In this document: piece after piece, positions 8,276-16,056 of the stretch
Layout of the letters: each line of letters begins with the position of its first letter
Numbering within the stretch: position 1 is the first letter of the stretch
DNA from: Flavobacteriaceae bacterium UBA4166
GTDB taxonomy: Bacteria > Bacteroidota > Bacteroidia > Flavobacteriales > Flavobacteriaceae
Direction: 5' to 3'
NCBI GenBank assembly: GCA_002379985.1
Contig: DFVG01000010.1
Coordinates: 1 to 64,000, forward strand
Length of the DNA stretch: 64,000 nt
Translations under genes and position numbers: made by a program
Notes under the pieces: model-generated
What the model was told of the DNA's origin: nothing
Database searches by the model: none
The model's input: only the letters and a program-made list of their open reading frames with translations

Positions 8276-9793
8276 ATGAAACATTTCAATCCACATTACA
8301 AAATTACCCTTGCGATGCTGTTCAGCTTCTTAGTAATCTCCTGTGCAAAGGAAGACGATCTCTCCCCTACGAATCCTGATGCTGCAGATATTAATTCATA
8401 CATCAGAGGTTTAAACTATGATCCAACCGCATTGCTCAATGTTCAAGAAACTGGCGGCGCCTCAAGCAAAAGAACACTACAGGATTCCACCAACACCACT
8501 AACGCCCCCGTTCAGGGCAGCGTTTTAAAATGTGTGAATAAAGATTATAGCCTTGCCAATAACTTTGATGATGTAGCCATCTTGCGGCCCACAGCAGGAG
8601 TCGTGTACCCGGGTTCGCTTGTCTTTGGAGATCAAAGTATGCTAGACGGAGCACCAAACCCCATTACGCTGCCGCGCGCACCCATGACACTAACTGTTGA
8701 TCTTCCCGGAATTAGCGAACAAGGAGTTTTTGTTGTAGAAGACCCTAAGAACTCTACGGTGCAAATCGGACTCGACAATGCCCTGGAGTGGTGGAACGAT
8801 AATGCTTATCAGGATGGATATGTCAATGCTGCCAATTCTTCGTATCAGTCGGCTACTTCTTATTCGTCGTCTCAATTCAGTTTAGATATCGGACTCAATG
8901 CGCAGTGGGCTACAGGCTCGGTAGCGGCTCAAATGGGCTATGAAAGTAATTCTGAAAGACGTGTGGCTGCCATCGCCTTCAAGCAAGTTTTTTATACGGT
9001 TACTTTAGATTTCCCCACCAGCCCGGCAGATGTCTTCCGTTCTGATGTTTCCCTTGCCGCCATTGAAGAGGCTTTCCAAAGTGATACACCACCTGCGTAC
9101 ATTAACAGTGTGAGCTATGGAAGAATTATAATGGTTCGTATGGAAACTACGAATTTCGACTACAGTGTCGACCTCAGTGCGGTGCTCAATTATGCCAGTG
9201 GAGTGAACAGCGGGACGGGAACCGTCAATAGCACCTACGACAACGTACTACAAAATTCAACACTAAATGTAGTTACCATTGGCGGAAATGCCGAAGTTGC
9301 CGTAAGCGCTATCGATGCTGCTAGTATTGAAGAAGGGCCCGGATCATTGAGTGCAATTCTCTCTGGCGAGAACGCCATTTATAGTCGGGATAACCCTGGC
9401 GTGCCCATTGCATACACCGTGCGGTATTTAAAAGATAATTCACTAGCAAAAATGGGTTACACCACAGAATATCGTGTGGAAGAATGTGGCAACAACCCTT
9501 TTGTGCATGAAGACATCACTGTTACCAATGACTCCTTTCACGACACGCGTTTTCGTTTCGAATATAAGGGGCAAGATAGCAGCACCCAATACTTTGGGGC
9601 TTATGTACACCTAAATCAAGATGATGTCGTATCCAGACGCCCACCCAATGGGGCCCACGATGTCACTATTCGTTTTGAGAGTCAGATTGGTGCCGGAGAT
9701 TACGACTTTATTGATGATGATGATTTCAATTATGTCTACAGCGAAGCTTGTTATGAATTTTATTGCGGAAGCCCTATTCCACGAGCAGCGTAA
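8276..9793 (+). CDS. Cholesterol-dependent-cytolysin-like lipoprotein (CDCL)
   Basis: About 505 residues. It starts with a lipoprotein signal (MLFSFLVISC, acylated Cys at residue 23). Residues ~111-146 match the CDC core: YPGSLVFGDQSMLDG, then ITLPRAPMTLTVDLPG. The middle (LEWWNDNAY, QFSLDIGLNAQW, FKQVFYTVTLD) fits the pore-forming MACPF/CDC domain with its helix bundles. Near the C-terminus STQYFGAYVHLNQDDV aligns with the start of CDC domain 4 (GAYVAQYYxxWxE). The Trp-rich undecapeptide (ECTGLAWEWWR) is absent, so binding to cholesterol membranes in the classical way is unlikely. ATG 8276 is chosen because it places the lipobox correctly. Gram-negative CDCLs are thought to act as two-component toxins; no partner is adjacent. 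Confidence 0.85.
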   Translation: MKHFNPHYKITLAMLFSFLVISCAKEDDLSPTNPDAADINSYIRGLNYDPTALLNVQETGGASSKRTLQDSTNTTNAPVQGSVLKCVNKDYSLANNFDDVAILRPTAGVVYPGSLVFGDQSMLDGAPNPITLPRAPMTLTVDLPGISEQGVFVVEDPKNSTVQIGLDNALEWWNDNAYQDGYVNAANSSYQSATSYSSSQFSLDIGLNAQWATGSVAAQMGYESNSERRVAAIAFKQVFYTVTLDFPTSPADVFRSDVSLAAIEEAFQSDTPPAYINSVSYGRIIMVRMETTNFDYSVDLSAVLNYASGVNSGTGTVNSTYDNVLQNSTLNVVTIGGNAEVAVSAIDAASIEEGPGSLSAILSGENAIYSRDNPGVPIAYTVRYLKDNSLAKMGYTTEYRVEECGNNPFVHEDITVTNDSFHDTRFRFEYKGQDSSTQYFGAYVHLNQDDVVSRRPPNGAHDVTIRFESQIGAGDYDFIDDDDFNYVYSEACYEFYCGSPIPRAA

Positions 9794-9856
9794 GAGATTG
9801 ACTGCGATTAATTTCGTAGCAATATCATACCTCCGCAAACCGTTATGATGTCGTTT

Positions 9857-12016
9857 CTATACTTTCTCAAGTTCTTCCAGTCGGACGTCAGCCGTGAACT
9901 GTCCGTAGTTGACAATGGCTTTCTTCTTTTCAATGGTATCGATCGTACCAATCGCCCTTCCGTCAATCATTCTAACACGATCGCCTACTTTAAGGGCCAC
10001 TTTGGGTTTCGGTGGGGGTGCTTTTTTCGCTTCTTCTTTTTTCTTTTTCTTTTCTTTCCGAATAACATCCACTTTTTTCTCCACCTCTTGTTCCACAGCT
10101 TTTGTCTTTGCCTTTTGTTGTTGTTTTTGCTTCCGCGGAACTTTTTTGCGCTTGCTATTCTCCGTCATCACTAACTTGAAGAGTTCATCCAACAACTGTC
10201 GCTTTCGTTTATTATTGAAATACGATTCGGCCAAACTATCCACTTTTCGACCCAAAGAAATCATTTTTTGGTTGCTGTCGTATAATTCTTGATAGCTTTC
10301 TAATTTTTCTTGGATCCTGGTGTTGATCTCTTCTAGTTGTTTGTATTCTTGTTGCGCTTTCTTTTCGGAAGTTTGTAAGGAAGCAGCCGTCTCACGAACC
10401 TTTGAGCGCTCTTTTTGAAGATTGGCGATGGTCTTATCAAAACGAACCTTCCCACGTTCGATCTTCTTTTTTGCTTTATTGATGAGACTATACGGAATTC
10501 CATTTTTCTGAGCGACTTCAAACGTAAAGGACGATCCCGCTTCTCCTAATTGCAATTGATAGAGTGGAAGCAAGCTTTTACGGTCAAACTGCATGTTGGC
10601 ATTCACCGCATAGGGAAGTTCATTCGCCAAGAGCTTCAGATTGGTGTAGTGAGTAGTAATGATTCCGAAGGCCTCACGTTCGTAAAAAACCTCTAAGAAT
10701 ATTTCCGCTAGGGCACCTCCCAATTCCGGATCGCTTCCGGTTCCAAATTCATCAATAAGAAACAAGCTCTCTGAATTACATTTTTTCAGAAACTGATTCA
10801 TCTTCTTTAAACGATAACTGTACGTACTAAGATGATTCTCGATAGATTGATTGTCACCAATATCCGTAAGAATGCGTTCAAAGAAGCAACATTCGCTCTG
10901 TGGTTCCACTGGAATCAGCATTCCCGACTGCAACATGACCTGTAACAGCCCCACTGTTTTTAGTGTGATACTTTTTCCCCCGGCATTGGGTCCGCTGATA
11001 ACGATGATGCGTTTTTCAGGCTCCAATTCGATGGTCTGCGGATAGGTAGTTTCCTTTCGCTTTTTATTCGCTAACAAGAGTAGGGGGTGATAGGCATTTT
11101 CAAGAAACAGTCGCTTTCTATCGGTAAGCATAGGAAGCACGGCGTCCATTTCTAACGCGTATTTTGCCTTCGCATGAAAGATGTCAATGCGAATTAAATA
11201 GTCTTGATAGGAACGAAGCAAGGAATCGTAAGGACGCACATGTTCGGTAAGTGCCTTTAAGATCCTTTTGATCTCTTCTTGCTCTTCATACTCTAAATGG
11301 CTTAACTCATTGGCAAACTCTAAGGTTTCTTGAGGTTCTACATAGACAATACTTCCTGTTTTGGATTGTCCAAGAACGGCGCCTTTTACCTTTCGTCTAT
11401 GCATGGCTTTAACGGCCAAAACGCGGCGATTGTCCATAACCGACTCCCGAATATCATCCAAATAATCTCTAGGAGCATAATTGGATAAAGCACGCCCAAA
11501 AGATGCGTTGATCTGTGATTTCACATGTTGCAATCGTTTGCGGATCGCTGCGAGTTCTTCGGAAGCAGTGTTTTTTACCTCTCCGTAGCGATCTATCTTT
11601 TCGTGAATCGCAGTGGCTATGGCTGCTGTGTAGGTTATCTGTTCGGAAAATTCCTGAAGGTATCGGTAAAATTCTTCGTATTTCTGAAAGAATCGAAGCA
11701 AGTCTTTTGTCGTCTCACAAACCGAAACAATACGCCGAAACGAAGCGATCTCTAACACACTATTTTCGATCGTCAATAGATGAAGCTCTTTGTCCAACGC
11801 TTCAAAACCGTGATTAGGAATACGGTTATCAGAATTGAAAGAGGCCGTAAATTCTTTGACACGATGCAATTCGGGAGAAATATCGGACACCTTTTTAAAT
11901 GGTTGAATTTTCGAGACAGCACGTTTTCCCGGATCTGTAATGGCAAAAGAAGCTATTTGTCCTAGTACAGAAGGGAATTCAAGATCTTCGAGTGTTTTAG
12001 GGTGAATTCGAACCAT
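9857..12016 (-). CDS. mutS2: MutS2-type ATPase lacking the Smr domain
   Basis: A 719-residue MutS2 homologue. The lever and clamp region comes first, then the ABC ATPase: Walker A GPNAGGKSITLKT, Q-loop and signature region, and Walker B SLFLIDEFGTGSDPELGG. After the ATPase come a long coiled coil, a Lys/Ala-rich linker (KKKKKEEAKKAPPPKPK) and a KOW-like barrel (VGDRVRMIDGRAIGTI). Most MutS2 proteins continue into a ~75-residue Smr nuclease domain; here the protein stops after the barrel. MutS2 acts on recombination intermediates and stalled or collided ribosomes; without Smr this version would lack the usual nuclease. Confidence 0.9.
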   Translation of the reverse strand: MVRIHPKTLEDLEFPSVLGQIASFAITDPGKRAVSKIQPFKKVSDISPELHRVKEFTASFNSDNRIPNHGFEALDKELHLLTIENSVLEIASFRRIVSVCETTKDLLRFFQKYEEFYRYLQEFSEQITYTAAIATAIHEKIDRYGEVKNTASEELAAIRKRLQHVKSQINASFGRALSNYAPRDYLDDIRESVMDNRRVLAVKAMHRRKVKGAVLGQSKTGSIVYVEPQETLEFANELSHLEYEEQEEIKRILKALTEHVRPYDSLLRSYQDYLIRIDIFHAKAKYALEMDAVLPMLTDRKRLFLENAYHPLLLLANKKRKETTYPQTIELEPEKRIIVISGPNAGGKSITLKTVGLLQVMLQSGMLIPVEPQSECCFFERILTDIGDNQSIENHLSTYSYRLKKMNQFLKKCNSESLFLIDEFGTGSDPELGGALAEIFLEVFYEREAFGIITTHYTNLKLLANELPYAVNANMQFDRKSLLPLYQLQLGEAGSSFTFEVAQKNGIPYSLINKAKKKIERGKVRFDKTIANLQKERSKVRETAASLQTSEKKAQQEYKQLEEINTRIQEKLESYQELYDSNQKMISLGRKVDSLAESYFNNKRKRQLLDELFKLVMTENSKRKKVPRKQKQQQKAKTKAVEQEVEKKVDVIRKEKKKKKEEAKKAPPPKPKVALKVGDRVRMIDGRAIGTIDTIEKKKAIVNYGQFTADVRLEELEKV

Positions 12017-12085
12017 ATTTTATGTCCGCTTCCGCGGAATAATCTTGGGTAATGTTTACTTTTATCTTGCACAAAAATACATAGA

Positions 12086-12760
12086 ATGCCTGTAACTATT
12101 GACGCCAGTTGGAAGGAAGTATTGCAAGATGAATTTGAGCAACCGTACTTTCAGAATTTAATCAACTTTGTGAAAAATGAATACCGCCAACACCAATGCT
12201 ACCCACCCGGATCGCAAATATTTTCTGCCTTTGATCACACTCCGTTTTCTAACGTAAAAGTGGTCATTTTGGGCCAAGATCCATACCACGGACCGAAACA
12301 GGCTAACGGACTCTGTTTTTCAGTGCAAAAACCCGTTCCGCAACCACCATCCCTGCTAAATATCTTCAAAGAAATTGAAACAGATCTGGGCATTACTGCA
12401 CCCACATACGGAGATCTTACGCCATGGGCGAACCAGGGTGTCCTATTGCTTAACGCCACATTAACCGTGCGTGCACACCAAGCGGGAAGTCACCAAAACA
12501 AAGGCTGGGAACTCTTTACAGATGCGGTCATCGAACAACTGTCTAAAAATAGAGAAGGATTGGTGTTTTTGTTGTGGGGCGGATATGCGAAGAAGAAAGG
12601 GGCGAAGATTGATCGGTCGAAACATTTAATACTTACAAGCGGCCATCCATCGCCGCTTAGTGCGAATAGAGGCTACTGGTTTGGCAACCGTCATTTCAGT
12701 AAGACAAATGAATATTTAAAACAACAGGGAAAAGAACCTGTTGATTGGAAATTGGAGTAG
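12086..12760 (+). CDS. ung: Uracil-DNA glycosylase
   Basis: A 224-residue family 1 UDG that removes uracil from DNA to start base-excision repair. The water-activating loop GQDPYHGPKQANGLCFSV and the leucine-loop region SGHPSPLSANRGYWFGNRHF, which contains the catalytic His, are both intact. The length matches bacterial Ung. It is divergent from mutS2 with about 70 bp between them. Confidence 0.97.
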   Translation: MPVTIDASWKEVLQDEFEQPYFQNLINFVKNEYRQHQCYPPGSQIFSAFDHTPFSNVKVVILGQDPYHGPKQANGLCFSVQKPVPQPPSLLNIFKEIETDLGITAPTYGDLTPWANQGVLLLNATLTVRAHQAGSHQNKGWELFTDAVIEQLSKNREGLVFLLWGGYAKKKGAKIDRSKHLILTSGHPSPLSANRGYWFGNRHFSKTNEYLKQQGKEPVDWKLE

Positions 12761-12763
12761 TGC

Positions 12764-12868
12764 TTACTTCTTCTTTATCTGGTTGCGTTCAGGATCATTA
12801 CAACTGAATTGCAACAATAAAAAATTTGTTACGAGCAAACCCCCAATGATGATTAAAAATGTTGTCAT
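12764..12868 (-). CDS. 34-residue single-TM peptide
   Basis: A small open frame that fills most of the ung to binding-protein gap. It encodes MTTFLIIIGGLLVTNFLLLQ, one transmembrane helix, followed by a polar basic tail ending NQIKKK. Hydrophobic helix plus positive C-terminal tail is typical of genuine small membrane proteins. It lies between the convergent ends of ung and the binding-protein operon. Function unknown; conservation in related genomes would decide whether it is real. Confidence 0.45.
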   Translation of the reverse strand: MTTFLIIIGGLLVTNFLLLQFSCNDPERNQIKKK

Positions 12869-12934
12869 AACCTTACTATTTACACTAGTAAGATGCAGCC
12901 CTGCTAAAAGGGTTGCGTGAAAATCTTAAAAAAA

Positions 12935-13789
12935 TCAAAAAAAGTGTAAAACCTTAGTCAAAGGAATCTTTTGCTCGATCAATTCTAGCGCTACTAAGGT
13001 ATCTTGAACCTCTTCAATTTGAGCAACAGACAATTGCTCTTGAGACCATTCTGTTAGCGACAACCATTGCTTGATGTCCACTTGTTGTTGGTCGTATCGG
13101 TTCGCTAGCAATTCTGAAATATGCTCACGCTCTTTAAACGTTTCGGTTACTGCATTGATCGTATCTAAAATGTGCTGAACCGCTTCCGGAAGCTCCTCCA
13201 GTAATTCATTTCGAACGGCGATCACAAAGCAGGGCCACGGAGTAGGGCATTCTCCCACCAAACGAAATGGGCCGTCATCTACATACGGTTTGGTCGTAAA
13301 TTTTTCCCACATAAAATAATCTCCGTCTCCTTCCGGAAGAGCTTGTAAAGCACCTTCCAAGTCCTTAACTACTGTAAAATCAACATCTGTTGCAGTATCC
13401 CAACCTTGTTGTTCTGCATTCACATAGGCCATCAAATGCGAGCCGGAGCCAAACCGACTAATAGCGGCTTTGGTTCCTTTCAGGTCTGAAACCTTCTGAT
13501 ACGAAGAATTTTTGGCAACGTGAATGCCCCAAAGCAAAGGAGAATCTACAAACCCCTGTACAATTTTACTTGGGTTACCAAGGGCGATATCTCGAATAAT
13601 ACCTTCGGTTAAGATGACCGCCATATCAATGGTTCCCTCGCGCAATGCTTTATTCATCTGTCCGGTTCCGCCAAAAAAATCTTTCCAACGCAAATTGATC
13701 CCGTGCTCGTGATAGCTTTTGTCGCGCAATGTAATGTACCAAGGGTAGTTGAAGTGTTCCGGCACTCCGCCAATATTGATTTTCTTCAT
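12935..13789 (-). CDS. Signal-less periplasmic-binding-fold protein (NMT1/THI5-like)
   Basis: A 284-residue protein with the class II periplasmic binding fold of the NMT1/THI5/TauA type (IDMAVILTEGIIRDIALGNP, SDLKGTKAAISRFGSGSHLMAY, NELLEELPEAVQHIL). It begins directly with KKINIGGVPEHFNYPWYI, with no signal peptide or lipobox, so it should be cytosolic. No ABC permease or ATPase is near. The start overlaps the stop of the nucleoside phosphorylase by 4 bp. A cytosolic sensor or enzyme using the binding fold, as with THI5, is possible; the ligand is unknown. Confidence 0.75.
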   Translation of the reverse strand: MKKINIGGVPEHFNYPWYITLRDKSYHEHGINLRWKDFFGGTGQMNKALREGTIDMAVILTEGIIRDIALGNPSKIVQGFVDSPLLWGIHVAKNSSYQKVSDLKGTKAAISRFGSGSHLMAYVNAEQQGWDTATDVDFTVVKDLEGALQALPEGDGDYFMWEKFTTKPYVDDGPFRLVGECPTPWPCFVIAVRNELLEELPEAVQHILDTINAVTETFKEREHISELLANRYDQQQVDIKQWLSLTEWSQEQLSVAQIEEVQDTLVALELIEQKIPLTKVLHFF

Positions 13790-14655
13790 GATACCAGTGT
13801 TTCTAAGGTGTGACGGATAAGGTCTTCAACGGTTTTTTCAGGGGATTTGCTAAAGGTTCCAGTGGCGCGATTCGCTAAGATTGCATTCAGAGAGATGGCT
13901 TGATGACCCAATAGCTTTGCCATGCCATAAATTCCTGAAGTTTCCATTTCTAAATTTGTAATACGCTGACCTTCAAATACAAAAGAAGCTAATTTGTCAT
14001 TCAAATTAGTGTCGTCCAAAGATAGTCGTAATTGCCTTCCTTGTGGACCGTAGAACCCTACATTGGTCGCTGTTACGCCTTCCATCATCTTTGCATACTG
14101 AAAGCGTGATATCAAGCCGTTATCGGCTTCAATAACGTAGGGATAGGCTTTTCTTTTAGACCATTGCATGTGACGTACAAACGCTTCCGCGAAAGCGTCA
14201 TTCAAATACTCATTTCCTTCATAAAACCAAAAAAGATTGTCAAAACCGATTGCCGATGTAGAGAGCAACCAAGAATCGACTTCAATTTCCGGTTGGATCG
14301 CTCCTGAAGTACCAATCCTTATGAATTGAAGCGCGGTATGCTCTTTTTTTACGGTTCGAGTCTCAAAGTCAATATTAACCAGAGCATCCAATTCATTAAA
14401 CACTATATCAATATTATCGGTGCCTATTCCTGTGGAAATAACCGTTATCTTCTTTCCTTTATAATATCCCGTTTGGGTTTTAAATTCTCGCTTATGCACA
14501 GCAACTTCAATAGCATCGAAGTGTTTTGTAATGGCCGTAACTCGTTCGGGGTCACCTACCGTAATGATCGTGTCTGCAATATCGCCCGGAGCAAGGTTCA
14601 AGTGGTAGATGGTCCCATCAGGGTTTAAGATCAGTTCTGAAGCTGCTAAACTCAT
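13786..14655 (-). CDS. Nucleoside phosphorylase (PNP/UDP family)
   Basis: A 289-residue phosphorylase. Visible parts are VGDPERVTAITKHF (phosphate-binding GDPxR motif), VISTGIGTDNIDIVFNELDAL, IRIGTSGAIQPEI, and LEMETSGIYGMA (substrate-binding METS-like motif). These place it with uridine/purine nucleoside phosphorylases, cytosolic salvage enzymes that split nucleosides with phosphate. Base specificity cannot be read reliably. It overlaps both neighbours by 4 bp (ATGA), so it belongs to one operon with the SUI1 gene and the binding-fold gene. Confidence 0.88.
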   Translation of the reverse strand: MSLAASELILNPDGTIYHLNLAPGDIADTIITVGDPERVTAITKHFDAIEVAVHKREFKTQTGYYKGKKITVISTGIGTDNIDIVFNELDALVNIDFETRTVKKEHTALQFIRIGTSGAIQPEIEVDSWLLSTSAIGFDNLFWFYEGNEYLNDAFAEAFVRHMQWSKRKAYPYVIEADNGLISRFQYAKMMEGVTATNVGFYGPQGRQLRLSLDDTNLNDKLASFVFEGQRITNLEMETSGIYGMAKLLGHQAISLNAILANRATGTFSKSPEKTVEDLIRHTLETLVS

Positions 14656-14981
14656 CCCCCCACACGCTTTACGTGAAAACCTTTGTCTTTTAAATATTCC
14701 ATAATCTCTTTGCGATAGTCGCCCTGAATAATAATGGTCTCATTTTTAAAGCTGCCTCCAACCCCGAGCAGGGTCTTCAATTCTTTGGCAAGTTGCTTAA
14801 AATCTGATTTGGCACCATTGTAACCGTCGATGATGGTAATCGGTTTTCCTTTTCGCTTTTCGTATTTACAAAGCAATGGATCGTCTTGAAGCCATACCGT
14901 ATCTGGTGCTTCCTCTTTCTCTTCGGAAGGCTCCGGCACGTGATCGGGAAACAATTTCTTTAATTGATCTTCGAGGTCCAT
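14652..14981 (-). CDS. SUI1/YciH-family translation factor
   Basis: About 109 residues ending in the SUI1 domain (TIIDGYNGAKSDFKQLAKEL, LLGVGGSFKNETIIIQGDYR, IMEYLKDKGFHVKRVGG). Bacterial eIF1-like YciH proteins bind the small ribosomal subunit and are linked to initiation fidelity under stress. The start is placed at MDLEDQLKKLF because it falls one base after the upstream gene's stop; a longer reading would run into the oxygenase gene. Confidence 0.88.
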   Translation of the reverse strand: MDLEDQLKKLFPDHVPEPSEEKEEAPDTVWLQDDPLLCKYEKRKGKPITIIDGYNGAKSDFKQLAKELKTLLGVGGSFKNETIIIQGDYRKEIMEYLKDKGFHVKRVGG

Positions 14982-14982
14982 T

Positions 14983-15933
14983 CTATTTTTTAATAAGTCC
15001 GATTTCCACCAAACGCTGATGTAAGAACTCACCAGCCGTGATATCAGGATAAGCTTTCGGGTGGGCCTCATCGATACACGCTTCCAGACAATTTAGCTTC
15101 ATATCACTACGTGGGTGCATAAAGAAAGGTATACTATATCGTGGAGTGTCCCATTGCTCTTTTGGTGGGTTGACCACACGGTGAATCGTAGATCGCAGTT
15201 TGTTATTGGTATGACGCTCTAGCATATCACCCACGTTGATCACCAACTCATCCTCCGCGGGAATGGCATCGATCCATTCGCCATCCTTTCGCAATACTTG
15301 GAGTCCGCCTGTAGAAGCTCCCATTAATAAGGTGATCAAGTTAATATCGCCATGCGCACCGGCACGAACGGCGCCTTTGGGCTCTTCAGTGATAGGAGGG
15401 TAGTGGATGGGGCGCAGAATACTGTTCCCGTTTGAGGCCCAATGATCAAAATAGTGTTCATCGAGTCCGATATACAACGCCAAAGCCCGCAACACATAGA
15501 TCCCGGTTTTTTCAAGCATTCTATACGCTTCCATTCCCGTATGGTTAAAGTCTTGCAGTTCTTCGACCTGAACATTTTCAGGATAGCTGTCCGGAAGGTT
15601 TGCATCCTCTTCAGGCTCTTGGCCAAAATGCCAAAATTCTTTGAGATCGCCTTCTTTTTTACCTTTGGCGTGTTCTTTTCCGAAGGAAACATAGCCGCGT
15701 TGGCCGCCTAGTCCTTCAATCTCATATTTCTTTTTAACTTCTACAGGAAGTGCAAAAAACGCTTTAATTTCTTTATATAGCTCTTCAACCAAAGCATCGC
15801 TCAAGAAGTGATTTTTTAGGGATACAAACCCGATTTCTTCATAAGCGTTACCAATTTGATCTACAAATTGTTGTTTCCGTTTTGGATCTTCCGAAAGAAA
15901 ATCAGCTAAATCTACGCTTGGGATATTGTTCAT
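14983..15933 (-). CDS. Isopenicillin N synthase-like 2OG-Fe(II) oxygenase
   Basis: A 316-residue non-haem iron dioxygenase. The DIOX_N segment (IPSVDLADFLSED ... GFVSLKNHFL) is followed by the jelly roll with the iron ligands HGDINLITLL (HxD) and TIHRVV (distal His), and RYSIPFF, whose Arg and Ser would bind 2-oxoglutarate. These enzymes hydroxylate or oxidise small metabolites. The substrate is unknown. It is the first gene of the minus-strand operon continuing to SUI1, nucleoside phosphorylase and the binding-fold protein. Confidence 0.87.
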   Translation of the reverse strand: MNNIPSVDLADFLSEDPKRKQQFVDQIGNAYEEIGFVSLKNHFLSDALVEELYKEIKAFFALPVEVKKKYEIEGLGGQRGYVSFGKEHAKGKKEGDLKEFWHFGQEPEEDANLPDSYPENVQVEELQDFNHTGMEAYRMLEKTGIYVLRALALYIGLDEHYFDHWASNGNSILRPIHYPPITEEPKGAVRAGAHGDINLITLLMGASTGGLQVLRKDGEWIDAIPAEDELVINVGDMLERHTNNKLRSTIHRVVNPPKEQWDTPRYSIPFFMHPRSDMKLNCLEACIDEAHPKAYPDITAGEFLHQRLVEIGLIKK

Positions 15934-16030
15934 AAGTATTCCGTTTAACAGGTTACAAATATACCAAATATCCTCGGCACTTCCGAAGCGAAAAAAAACA
16001 CAAAAATCATCATCAATACTTGATTTTTTC

Positions 16031-16038
16031 TACTTTTG
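16031..16038 (+). promoter_or_regulatory. -7 promoter element, TACTTTTG
   Basis: An exact match to the Bacteroidota -7 consensus TAnnTTTG, 19 bp before ATG 16057. No clear TTG lies at the -33 distance. Its position rules out an in-frame TTG start at 16036, which would lie inside the promoter. Confidence 0.5.
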
Positions 16039-16056
16039 AATAACTCAATTCAATTC

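Noticed and set aside
9845..10292. Overlapping plus-strand frames over the mutS2 3' end
   Set aside because: They are Phe/Ser-rich mirror images of the Lys-rich coding sequence of mutS2 and show no independent support.
16036..16056. An upstream TTG start for the E1 gene
   Set aside because: The TTG lies inside the TACTTTTG promoter element, so it would not be in the mRNA. ATG 16057 is used instead.
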